A stretch of DNA of 64,000 nucleotides, taken from contig CM067588.1 in NCBI GenBank assembly GCA_034336665.1, positions 4,900,655-4,964,654 of the forward strand, written 5' to 3'. The number at the start of each line of letters is the position of its first letter. The first letter of the stretch is position 1. Shown piece by piece: positions 43,001 through 52,400 of this stretch. The translations under genes and the position numbers were made by a program. This stretch comes from Luscinia megarhynchos (Eukaryota > Chordata > Aves > Passeriformes > Turdidae). The notes under the pieces were generated by a model. The model saw only the letters and a list, made by a program, of their open reading frames with translations. It was not told the origin of the DNA and ran no database searches.

Positions 43001-43413
43001 TGTGCCCATTGCAGGCATCCCATTTCCTCTGGGCGTGCTGGGGCCTGATCCAGGATAAATACTCGACCATAGACTTTAATTTCTTAAGGTGAGTCCACCT
43101 TGCTCGCTCCCAGTGGGAAATGAGAGGAGCAGGAGGATCCCGGGGGTCCCTGGGGAGGATCCTGGGGGTCCCTGGGGAGGATCCCGGGGGTCCCTGGGGA
43201 GGATCCTGTGAAGGATCCCGTGGAGGATCTCAGTGGTCCCTGGGGAAGATCCTGGTGGTCCTTGGGGAGGATCCCAGGGTGGATCCCAGCAGTCCCTGGG
43301 GACACGAGTGGCTCAGAGCTGTCCCCTCTCCCTTTTCCAGATATGCAAAGCTAAGGTTTAAACAATACTTCAAGATGAAGCCGGTGGTGGCAGCCCTGCA
43401 GCTCCCCAAATAG
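29447..43413 (+). CDS. ETNK2: ETNK2, ethanolamine kinase 2 (8 exons)
   Basis: Cytosolic kinase that phosphorylates ethanolamine, the first step of the CDP-ethanolamine (Kennedy) route to phosphatidylethanolamine. Exons: 29447-29659, 36533-36792, 37837-37974, 40188-40330, 40398-40481, 41802-41971, 43015-43088, 43341-43413. All phases match and the product is 384 residues, against 386 in human. Kinase motifs are visible: Brenner-type HNDLLCKN at residues 237-244 with catalytic D239, and the choline-kinase motif [20 protein letters not shown] with metal-binding D258. Exon 2 matches the N lobe ([29 protein letters not shown]). The start is uncertain. ATG 29447 is the first near the promoter, while ATG 29480, eleven codons later, has a better Kozak context (GCCATGG). 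Intron 1 is 6.9 kb and holds a 2.5-kb AT-rich island. Confidence 0.94.
29725..30070 (+). repeat. Degenerate tandem repeat, 5' part of ETNK2 intron 1
   Basis: About ten loose copies of a roughly 30-bp unit with GGGCTGTAGGGTCTG and GGGGTTCA cores. Confidence 0.6.
30075..30840. other. ETNK2 intron 1, unique stretch
   Basis: No exon seen. The end (30595-30680) is AT-rich with ATTAAAAATGTATTAATAGCC and GTGTAATTAAATAC, followed by CATCTGAAAGGGCAGATGG, which contains a CATCTG/CAGATG inverted pair (paired E-box cores). It may be a small regulatory island. Confidence 0.35.
30842..30905 (+). repeat. A-rich tract
   Basis: Interrupted poly(A) with C spacers, about 60 bp. Confidence 0.9.
31268..31402 (+). 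repeat. (ATCC)n microsatellite
   Basis: More than thirty perfect ATCC tetranucleotides, ending in a few CTCC units. Confidence 0.98.
31403..32735. other. ETNK2 intron 1, no gene
   Basis: Unique GC-rich DNA. It includes a TATATATAGG box at about 32255, and two loose copies (about 32390 and 32535) of a GGAGCTGGCACGGGGGA block, indicating an old duplication. No exon or protein similarity is visible. Confidence 0.5.
32740..33650 (+). repeat. 21-bp minisatellite, ETNK2 intron 1
   Basis: About forty copies of GACACTGGGGACAGCACAGC (plus G) with a second variant carrying GGAGCCATCAGAG. CpG content varies between copies (GCGGCGACA against GTGGTGACA). Confidence 0.96.
33944..36530. repeat. AT-rich island with TA microsatellite and 0.3-0.4-kb tandem repeats
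   Basis: A T-rich tract (33944-34045) opens a 2.5-kb AT-rich block. At 34370-34700 it is a TATATA/TATTTATA array. From about 34980 the block holds five copies of a unit whose landmarks are CTATCACTCAG, TCAGTGTTTTCCTG, GGGGTTCCCCCATTCCCAGG, TGTCACCCCTTAAA and TTGATTTATTTATTTT. The landmark recurs near 35085, 35523, 35911, 36184 and 36466. Confidence 0.85.
36955..37460 (+). repeat. 30-bp minisatellite, ETNK2 intron 2
   Basis: About seventeen copies of the same 30-bp unit found at the REN promoter (CCATCCATGCCATTCCCAG, then TGCCCAGTT). Confidence 0.96.
38070..38285 (+). repeat. About 36-bp short array, ETNK2 intron 3
   Basis: Six copies containing GGCTGGATCCCTCAGG and TTTGGGG. Confidence 0.85.
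38560..38765. promoter_or_regulatory. Candidate regulatory block, ETNK2 intron 3
   Basis: Unique sequence in which AGGCAATCATTAAC occurs twice about 87 bp apart, together with CAGCCAATTAGG. The motif resembles an HNF1/homeodomain half-site. Confidence 0.35.
39000..39415 (+). repeat. About 55-bp minisatellite, ETNK2 intron 3
   Basis: About seven copies with GAACCCCCAGGGAAGCACTG, GAAACCAGGGAAA and TTCTGCCCCTGA parts in varying order. Confidence 0.88.
39430..40186 (+). repeat. CTCGTGTCC minisatellite running into the ETNK2 exon 4 acceptor
   Basis: About eighty copies of a 9-bp CTCGTGTCC / CTTGTGTCC unit. The last copies (CCCCGTGTCCCCAG) form the acceptor at 40187. Confidence 0.96.
40590..41630 (+). 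repeat. About 60-bp minisatellite, ETNK2 intron 5
   Basis: About seventeen copies of a unit with GGGATGGAGGAGGGAGTT, TATCCCCAGTCCCA and GTGGGAAATGGGGTCT. Two adjacent blocks (about 40660-40830 and 40840-41000) are near-identical, showing a higher-order duplication. Confidence 0.93.
42520..42995 (+). repeat. 17-bp minisatellite, ETNK2 intron 6
   Basis: About twenty-seven copies of CCACGAGTGTCTCTGTC with CCAGGAG and CTGCC variants. It ends about 20 bp before the exon at 43015. Confidence 0.96.
43125..43300 (+). repeat. 22-bp short array, ETNK2 intron 7
   Basis: Eight copies of a unit containing CCCTGGGGAGGATCC and TGGGGGT. Confidence 0.88.
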
Positions 43414-44345
43414 GCGCCCCCCCAGCTCTGCTGTCCTGGCCGGGCCCCCACCGCTGCCAGGAGAGCCTGGACACCCCGAGACTGGACCACGAGATGCTGG
43501 AGAGGACCACGGCTGGCCCAGGGCAGGAGCCGCAGCCCCGCCCTAAAGCCGAGCCCAGCCCGGCGGGTCCCCGCCCTGCCGGCACCCCCGAGGGGGGCAC
43601 GGGCTCACCCCGCCCGCTCAGGAGCCCCCACAGCTGCCCTGTCACTTTGCTGTGCCCTCTGTCCCCTCCTGCCCTGCTGGGTGCCACCCCCACGGCAGCA
43701 CCGGGACCCTTTTCCGTGAGGGGTGGGAGCGCAGGGGAAGGGGCAGGGCACGGGAGCCACGAGGGTCTGGCACCAGTGGGGCACTGGGTGTCCCCACAGC
43801 CGCCCCAGGTGTCCCCACTGTCCCCCTCCCCGTCCCCACTGACCCCCTTGGCTTGGTGGCTTTTCTCCCCCTGTGCTGCCGGAGCAGCTTCCCAGCTCTG
43901 CCTCCGCCCTCTCCCCCGGGGTCAGGGGGGTCCAGGGGGGTCCAGGGGGTCGGTCCTGCCTGTCCCCACCGCCGTCCTCCTCCCTTGGCCATGTCCCCAC
44001 CCCCGGGAGGAGCTGCCCCGCTCCAGGACCGGGCACAGCTTCACCCCCCTGCGCTGCTGAGCCCCGGCCAGCTCAGTCAGAGCCCCGTGTCCCTGTCCTG
44101 GCTGTGGGGACACGGTGACAGTCCCTTGTCTGGGCACAGGGACCTCCCCCAGAGCCCTGCGTCCCTGTCCTGGCTGTGGGGACACGGTGACAGTCCCTTG
44201 TCTGGGCACAGGGACCTCCCCCAGAGCCCTGTGTCCCTGTCCTGGCTGTGGGGACACGGTGACAGTCCCTTGTCTGGGCACAGGGACCTCTCCCATTTGG
44301 ACCCAGGGCTGCTGTTGGTGCAAAATAAAAGCTGCTGGTAGCTGG
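43414..44345 (+). other. ETNK2: ETNK2 3' UTR with poly(A) signal
   Basis: Runs from the stop to AATAAA at 44324-44329. It includes three near-perfect copies of a 72-bp unit (44077-44300) whose landmark CCCTGTCCTG occurs at 44091, 44163 and 44235. Confidence 0.75.
44077..44300 (+). repeat. 72-bp triplicate in the ETNK2 3' UTR
   Basis: Three near-identical units containing GGGGACACGGTGACAGTCCC and TTGTCTGGGCACAGGGACC. Confidence 0.95.
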
Positions 44346-44599
44346 AATTTGGGGGTGGTGGATCTGGGGGTGGTGGATCTGGAGCAAGGGCAGCACCCCC
44401 GGGGTCTGGGGGTGCTTCTGTACCTGGAGATGTCCCCACCCAACCCCAGTCTGGTGAAGCCCAGGCCCCATTCTCTGCTCCAAAAAGTCACTTTTATTGT
44501 GCCAAGGGACAGGGGGAGGAACGATTGTAAACAGGGATGTGAAATATACAGGTTAAGTTACTCATTGTCTTATTAACAAAATAAAGCTCTATCTATATT

Positions 44600-44695
44600 T
44601 ACAATCTTTAAAAAACAAAACAACAACCAAAAAAAAAGAAAAAACCCACCAAAAAAAACAAAAAAAAAAAAAAAAAAAAAAGAAAAAGAAAAAAT
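44600..44695 (+). repeat. A-rich tract in the SOX13 3' UTR
   Basis: Interrupted poly(A) with C and G spacers on the plus strand. It would read as poly(U) in the SOX13 mRNA. Confidence 0.9.
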
Positions 44696-45124
44696 AAATG
44701 GAAGAGAGCCAGAAGAGCTGCAGCTGTGGGGAGGGGACACATCTGCTTCCAGTCCCTCTGCAGCACAGCCCAGCCCAGCCCTGGAGCCGGGACCCCTCCC
44801 CTGGGACCCTTTTCTTCCCCAAGGACCTCCTGTCCTTCCCCAGGGACCCCAGCACAGGGAGTTGGGAATAAATAAAGCACTGACACAGGGCAGGAGAGGA
44901 GGCGAGATGTCCCCTGGGATGTCCCCTGGGATGTCCCCACGGCAGTGTCCCCAGTCCTGTCACTGTCCCCTCAGTGTCCCCAGCGCTGTCACTGTCCCCT
45001 CAGTGTCCCCAGCGCTGTCCCTGTCCCCGCGGTGTCCCAGCTCGGAGCCCGTTCCCGGCTGCTGCCACAGGGAGGTGCCGGAGCCCCGCGCACGGAGAGA
45101 ATGAGAGGGACACGGCAGGGAGAG

Positions 45125-45780
45125 AGCGGCTGAGCACAGCTGGACATGGAGTGAGCACAGCTGGACATGGAGTGTGCACAGCTGGACAGTGTGTGTGCAC
45201 GGCTGGACATGGAGTGAGCACAGCTGGACACTGTGTGTGCACAGCTGGACAGTGTGTGTGCACGGCTGGACATGGAGTGAGCACAGCTGGACAGTGTGTG
45301 TGCACAGCTGGACATGGAGTGAGCACAGCTGGACAGTGTGTGTGCACAGCTGGACATGGAGTGAGCACAGCTGGACAGTGAGTGTGCACAGCTGGACATG
45401 GAGTGAGCACAGCTGGACAGTGTGTGTGCACGGCTGGACACTGAGTGTGCACAGCTGGACAGTGAGTGTGCACAGCTGGACAGTGTGTGTGCACGGCTGG
45501 ACAGTGTGTGTGCACGGCTGGACAGTGTGTGTGCACGGCTGGACAGTGAGTGTGCACAGCTGGACAGTGAGTGTGCACAGCTGGACATTGAGTGTGCACG
45601 GCTGGACCCCACACACATCCCTGGACACCACACATGCACACCTGGGCACTGCACATGCACACCTGGACACTGTGTGTGCACAGCTGGGCACTGCACAAAC
45701 ACACCTGGACACCCCAAACTCTCACCTGGACACCCCAAACTCTCACCTGGACACCCCGAACTCTCACCTGGAGACTCACA
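45125..45780 (+). repeat. 21-bp minisatellite in the SOX13 3' UTR
   Basis: About thirty copies of CAGCTGGACAGTGTGTGTGC (plus A) and a GGACATGGAGTGAGCA variant. The final copies change to CACCTGGACACCCC. Confidence 0.95.
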
Positions 45781-46436
45781 GCCACACCTCACCCCAGCCC
45801 CTCCAGAACAGGCTCTAACCAGAGCAAGCTAATTTTTCCCAATAATTCCTTTTTTTCCCCAAGGGCCATTATTGCTCCCTGGCTGTCACCCTGCAGGGCT
45901 CAGGTGGAGCCCAAACTTTCAGGGCCAGGTGCCCAGGGACAGCCGGGCACATCCCTCCGAGCGGGGCTGGCAGGAACAGCCCCTGCTTTATTCCCAAAGT
46001 GGGCCAGAGCTGCTGGGAGCACAAAGGGCCCCGAGGAGCCCTTGGCTGCAGCCGGGGCCAGGCTGGAGCTAAAATTGGCTCGGTGGGAATTCCTGGCAGG
46101 CTCCAAAGAGCGAGCGGGAAGCGCGGCGGGAGGTCACACCAGGATAGAGGAGGGACGAGCGTGTCCCCACCCCGTGTCCCCAGTCCGTGTCCCCAGTCCG
46201 TGGCCAGCAGGTGAGGCTCCCTGCAGGTGCTGCAGGGCTGGGAGATGCTCTGGAGGTTCCCTGCACCCCCTCAGGGGTGACAGCGCAGCAGCCGTGTCAC
46301 CAAATCTCCAGGCTCGGTGGCCTCAGCTCCCCGTGCCACCAAAGCAAGGCCAAGCCAGTCCTCGCCACCCAAAATTCCAGGTGCCCACCTGAGGGAGCCC
46401 TGTGGGGGTGGGCAGCTGTGGCTGTCCCCGTCCCCC

Positions 46437-49400
46437 TCAGTCTGTCAGCACCACCAGCTCGCCGTCACTCTTGTCCTCGCCCTCCGAGTCCTCGTCCTCG
46501 CTGTAGCGGTACATGTCCCCCTCGGGCACCGAGTGCCCGTCGTCGCCGGCGTCGCCGTCCTTGAGGCTGCGGGTGTTGACGATGACGGGCATGGTGGGGT
46601 CCGCCCCGCGGGGCAGGTAGTGCTCCAGCAGGGGCGGGGGCAGCTGGACGCCCACGGGCCGTGGGTACAGCACGTCCGAGGAGCCGGGGGGCACCTGGCT
46701 GCCCTGCGGCCTGTGGGGGACAGCGGGCAGTGAGAGGGCAGTTGGGGGGCAGGGGGTCCCTCGGGGGGCAGGTGGGCACCAACCCCATAAACATCGGGTG
46801 GGCACAAGGTGGGCACTCACCTCATCGACATCAGGTGAGCACCGGCCCCATGGGCACCAGGTAAGCCCCACCCCACTGGTGCAGATGAGCACAAACCCCA
46901 TGGGAGCCAGGTGAGCACCCCAATAAAGCCAGGTGGGCACAACTGGTGAATACCCATCCATGTTGCCAGATGAACACCTGCCCATGTCACCAGGTGAGAA
47001 CCACCAATGTCACCAGATGAACACCAATGTCACCAGGTAGGCACAAACCCCATGGTGACCAGGTGAGAACCACACCATGTCACCAGGTGAACACCCACCA
47101 ATGTCACCTGGTCACCACGGGCACAAATCCCAGGGTGACCAGGTGAGGCCACACCCATGTCACCAGGTGGGCAAAAACCACATGTCACCTGGTGAACACC
47201 CACCAACGTCACCAGATGAACACCCATGTCACCAGGTGAACACCCACCCATGTCACCAGGTGGGCAAAAACCACATGTCACCTGGTGAACACCCACCAAC
47301 GTCACCAGATGAACACCCATGTCACCAGGTGAACACCCACCCATGTCACCAGGTGGGCATAAACCCATGGACACCAGGTGAGCCCCCTGTCATGGACACC
47401 AGGTGGGCACAAACCCCATGGTGACCAGTAAACATCCATGTCACCAGGTGAACACCCACCAATGTCACCTGGTCACCACGGGCACAAACCCCAGGGTGAC
47501 CAGGTGAGGCCCCACCCATGTCACCAGGTGAACACCCACCCATGTCACCAGGTCACCAGGTAGGCACAAACCCCAGGGTGACCAGGTGAGGCCCCACCCA
47601 TGTCACCAGGTGAACACCCACCCATGTCACCAGGTGGGCAAAAACCACATGTCACCTGGTGAACACCCACCAACGTCACCAGATGAACACCAACGTCCCC
47701 AGATGAACATCCATGTCACCAGGTGAACACCCACCAATGTCACCTGGTCACCATGGGCACAAACCCCAGGGTGACCAGGTGAGGCCCCACCCATGTCACC
47801 AGGTGAACACCCACCAATGTTACCAGGTGGGCAAAAACCACATGTCACCTGGTGAACACCCACCAATGTTACCTGGTCACCACGGGCACAAACCCCAGGG
47901 TGACCAGTAAACATCCATGTTGCCAGATGAACACCCACCCATGTCACCAGGTGAGAACTACCAATGTTACCAGATGAACACCAATGTCACCAGGTAGGCA
48001 CAAACCCCAGGGTGACCAGGTGAGGCCACACCCATGTCACCAGGTGAACACCCACCCATGTCACCAGGTGAACACCCACCCATGTCACCAGGCGATCCCC
48101 TCCCCGTCCCCCCCTCAGACCCCGCGGGCGGGGCACACACATCCCTTATCAATTAATTACCCAATCAAATATCCCTGCCTGGCGTCCTGGCGCCGGTTCC
48201 TCATCAGCGCCTTGTACTCGCCCACGCGCAGCCGCTTGCCCTCCACGATGCAGGTGCGCTTGGGCCGGGGCTTGTACTTGTAATCCGGGTACTTCTCCAG
48301 GTGCTGCCGGCTCAGCCGCGCCTGCTCCTCGTAGTAGGGCTGCTTCTCCTGGTTGGACATGGATTTCCAGCGGGATCCTGCGTGGTGATAAACCCACCCC
48401 CAGATTTGTTGGTGCTGGTGGTTGATTAATGAATGGGTGCTGTTAATTAATGGCATTCCTTGTGGGGATAGCACCTGGATTTACAGCTGTGCGCTGCAGC
48501 TGGTTCTCCCAGAATGTCAGGAACAGCTTCCCTGACTTTCCCCGAGCATTTCCAGGGATTCATCCCCTCATTCCCTGACTTTCCCTCCAGGGATTCATCC
48601 CCTCATTCCCTGACCATCCCCAGGCACCTCCAGGGGTTAATTCCCTCATTCCCTGACTTTCCCTCCAGGGATTCATCCCCTCATTCCCTGACCATCCCCA
48701 GGCACCTCCAGGGGTTAATTCCCTCATTCCCTGACTTTCCTTCCTGGGATTCATCCCCCCAGGTTTCCTGACCGTCCCCAGGTCAGGGAGGTCCCTCCAC
48801 GGCGATTCAGAGGGGCCCTGCCCCAAAATCTTGCTCCCATTCCCATCCCTCCAGGGAATCCAGAGGAATCCAGCCCAGGACCTCATTCCCATCCCTCCAG
48901 GGATCCAGCCCCGGGATCTCACCCAGGATCTTGCTGATGCTGGAGTTGTGCATGTCCGGGAACGCCTGCAGGATCTTCCTGCGCTCGTCCTTGGCCCACA
49001 CCATGAAGGCGTTCATGGGCCGCTTGATGTGGTTGTTGTTCCTGGACTCCGGGAAGTGCCGGGAGCCTGCGAGGGGCACAGGGGATGAGCCGGAGCCAGA
49101 GCCAGAGCAGAGCCGGGCTCAGCGGGGCCTGAGCAGAGCCGGGCTCAGAGCAGAGCAGGGCTCAGTTAAACCAGAGCAGAGCTGGGCTCAGCGGAGCCGG
49201 AGAAGAGCTGGACTCAGTGCAGCTGGAGCAGAGCTGGGCTCGGTTAAGCCAGAGCAGAGTCAAGCTCAGAGCAGAGCCGGGCTCAGAGCAGAGCTGGGCT
49301 CAGAGCAGAGCTGGGCTCGGTTAAGCCAGAGCAGAGCTGGGCTCAGTGGAGCATAGAGCAGAGCTGGGCTCGGTTAAGCCAGAGCAAAGCTGGGCTCAGA

Positions 49401-52400
49401 GCAGAGCTGGGCTCGGTTAAGCCAGAGCAAAGCTGGGCTCAGAGCAGAGCTGGGCTCGGTTAAGCCAGAGCAGAGCTGGGCTCAGAGCAGAGCCGGGCTC
49501 AGAGCAGAGCTGGGCTCAGTTAAGCCAGAGCAGAGCCAGGCTCAGTTAAACTGGATCAGAGCCAGGCTCAGTTAAGCTGGATCAGAGCCGGGCTCAGTTA
49601 AGCTGGATCAGAGCCGGGCTCAGTTAAGCCGGAGCACAGCCAGGCTCAGCTCAGCGCTCCCTCGTGCTCACCATCCACGTCGCAGCTCAGCAGAGCCTCG
49701 TCCAGCCGGTGCCCGGGCGCCTCCTCCACGCGCTCCTTCCCCGGGGACGCGTCCCTCCCGACGGGCTCCTGCAGGACAGGGGGTCAGCAGCAGCCCCGGG
49801 CCAGCTGTGACACCGGGGGCGCCGGGCCGGGAGCTCACCTTGCGGTAGGGGCTGCTCAGGGCCCCCTCCACGGCGGCGCCGTGGCCGTGCAGCAGCTGCC
49901 GCGCGTCCTGGATGGCTTTGGTGATGGCATCGCCCTCTCCCAGGAACCCTGCGGGACGCGGGCGCCGTCAGTGCCAGGGTCACTCTGCTGGACCCTCGGG
50001 CGCCGTCAGTGCCAGGGTCACTCTGCTGGACCCTCGGGCGCCGTCAGTGCCAGGGTCACTCTGCTGGCCCCAGAGCATCCACCCCCTCGGGCACCCATCA
50101 GTGCCTATGGCCACCTCAGTGACCCCTTGGGCACCCATCACTGCCAGCGGTCACCTCACTGACCCCCAGAGCACCCACCCCTTGGGCACCCATCAGTGCC
50201 CACGGTCACCCCACTGACCCCTCGGGCACCCATCACTGCCCACGGTCACCACACTGACCCCTTGGGCACCCATCAGTGCCAGCGTCACTCTGCTGGACCC
50301 TCGGGCACCGTCAGTGCCAGCGTCACCCCACTGACCCCTTGGGCACTGTCAGTGCCAGCGTCACTCTGCTGAACCCTCGGACACCGTCAGTGCCAGCGTC
50401 ACTCCACTGACCCCCAGAGCACCCACCCCCTCGGGCACCCACCAGTGCCAGTGGTCACCTCATTGGCCCCTTGGGCACCATCAGTGCCAGCGGTCACTCT
50501 GCTGACCCCCTGGGCATCCATCAGTGCCAGAGGTTACTCCACTGACCCCTCGGACACTGTCAGTGCCAGTGCTCACCCCAGGTCACCCCACTGACCCCTT
50601 GGGCACCCATCAGTGCCAGCGGTCACTCCACTGACCCCCAGAGCACCCACCCCCTTGGGCACCCATCACTGCCCATGGCCACCTCAGTGACCCCTCGGGC
50701 ACCCATCAGTGCCCACGGTCACCCCACTGACCCCTCGGGCACCATCAGTGCCAGTGGTCACCCCACTGACCCCCTGGGCACCCATCAGTGCCAGTGGTCA
50801 CCCCACTGACCCCTTGGGCACCACCAGTTCCAGTGGTCACCCCACTGACCCCTCGGGCACCATCAGTGCCAGAGGTCACCCCACTGACCCCTTGGGCACC
50901 CATCAGTGCCAGTGGTCACCCCACTGACCCCTTGGGCACCACCAGTTCCAGTGGTCACCCCACTGACCCCCTGGGCACCCATCAGTGCCAGTGGTCACCC
51001 CACTGACCCCTTGGGCACCCATCAGTGCCAGAGGTCACCCCACTGACCCCTTGGGCACCCATCAGTGCCAGTGGTCACCCCACTGACCCCTTGGGCACCA
51101 CCAGTTCCAGTGGTCACCCCACTGACCCCCTGGGCACCCATCAGTGCCAGTGGGTCACCCCACTGACCCCTTGGGCACCCATCAGTGCCAGTGGTCACCC
51201 CACTGACCCCTTGGGCACCCATCAGTGCCAGTGGTCACCCCACTGACCCCTTGGGCACCACCAGTGCCAGTGGTCACCCCACTGACCCCCTGGGCACCCA
51301 TCAGTGCCAGTGGTCACCCCACTGACCCCCTGGGCACCCATCAGTGCCAGTGGTCACCCCACTGACCCCTTGGGCACCCATCAGTGCCAGTGGTCACCCC
51401 ACTGACCCCCTGGGCACCCATCAGTGCCAGTGGTCACCCCACTGACCCCTCGGGCACCATCAGTTCCAGTGGTCACCCCACTGACCCCCTGGGCACCCAT
51501 CAGTGCCCTGCTGACCCCCTGGGCACTGACCCCACCCTGACCACCACACCCACACGCCCCGAGGGGTGGCACAGCCCGGAGTGTCACCCAGGTCACCCCT
51601 GGGATGGGCAGGGATGTCCCTCATCCCCCCCAAAAAGGGGGCTCACCCAGGGGGAGGTTGGAGGGGCTGGCCTGCAGCTCCCTGCTGGCCCCGTGGCTCG
51701 GCGTCAGGGACTGGCAGCCGCTCATCTTCAAACTGGGAGAACTGGAGGCACTGGGGAGCTCGGAGCCTTTGGGTTTGGCCGTCAGGTTCAGCGGCTGCGA
51801 GGTCTCCTGAGGAGGAGGAGATGGAGGGTGAGGAGCTGCCCCCACACCCCCAGACCAGGGTTTGGAGGGTTTTGGGGCTGTGTTAGGGTTTGGCAGTGGT
51901 TTTGGGGCTGTACCAGGGGCTGAATAGATTTTTGGGGCTGTACCCAGGTTTGGAGGGAGTTTTTGAGGCTGTACCAAGGACTGAAGGGGGGTTTTGGAGC
52001 TGTACCAGAGTTTGGATAGATTTTTGGGGCTGTTCCAAGGTTTGGAGGGGTTTTGGGGTTATATTAGTATTTGGCAGTGGTTTTTGGGTCTGTACCAGGG
52101 TTTGAATAGATTTTTGGGGCTGTACTAAGGTTTGGAGGGGTATTTGGGGACTGTACCAAGGACTGAAGGGGGTTTTTGGGGCTGTACCAAGGTTTAGATA
52201 GATTTTTGGGGCTGTACCAGGGTTTGAATAGATTTTTGGGCTGTGTTAGGGTTTGGCAGTGGTTTTGGGTCTGTACCAGAGTTTGGATAGATTTTTGGGG
52301 CTGTACCCAGGTTTGGAGGGGTTTTGGGGTTATATTAGTATTTGGCAGTGGTTTTGGGTCTGTACCAGGGCCTGAATAGATTTTTCGGCTTGTACTAAGG

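Larger units (their letters stand above)
44475..46436 (-). other. SOX13: SOX13 3' UTR
   Basis: On the minus strand the sequence reaches AATAAA (plus-strand TTTATT at 44493-44498) about 1.95 kb after the stop. A proximal signal lies at about 45984. The distal 100 bp is unique and AT-rich, as expected of a conserved 3' end. The UTR would include an A-rich tract (44600-44695), a three-copy array at 44925-45035 and the 21-bp minisatellite. Confidence 0.55.

Noticed and set aside
46790..48105. CRISPR-like regular repeats of about 24 bp
   Set aside because: The context is a vertebrate intron; units are adjacent and variable with no unique spacers. It is a minisatellite.
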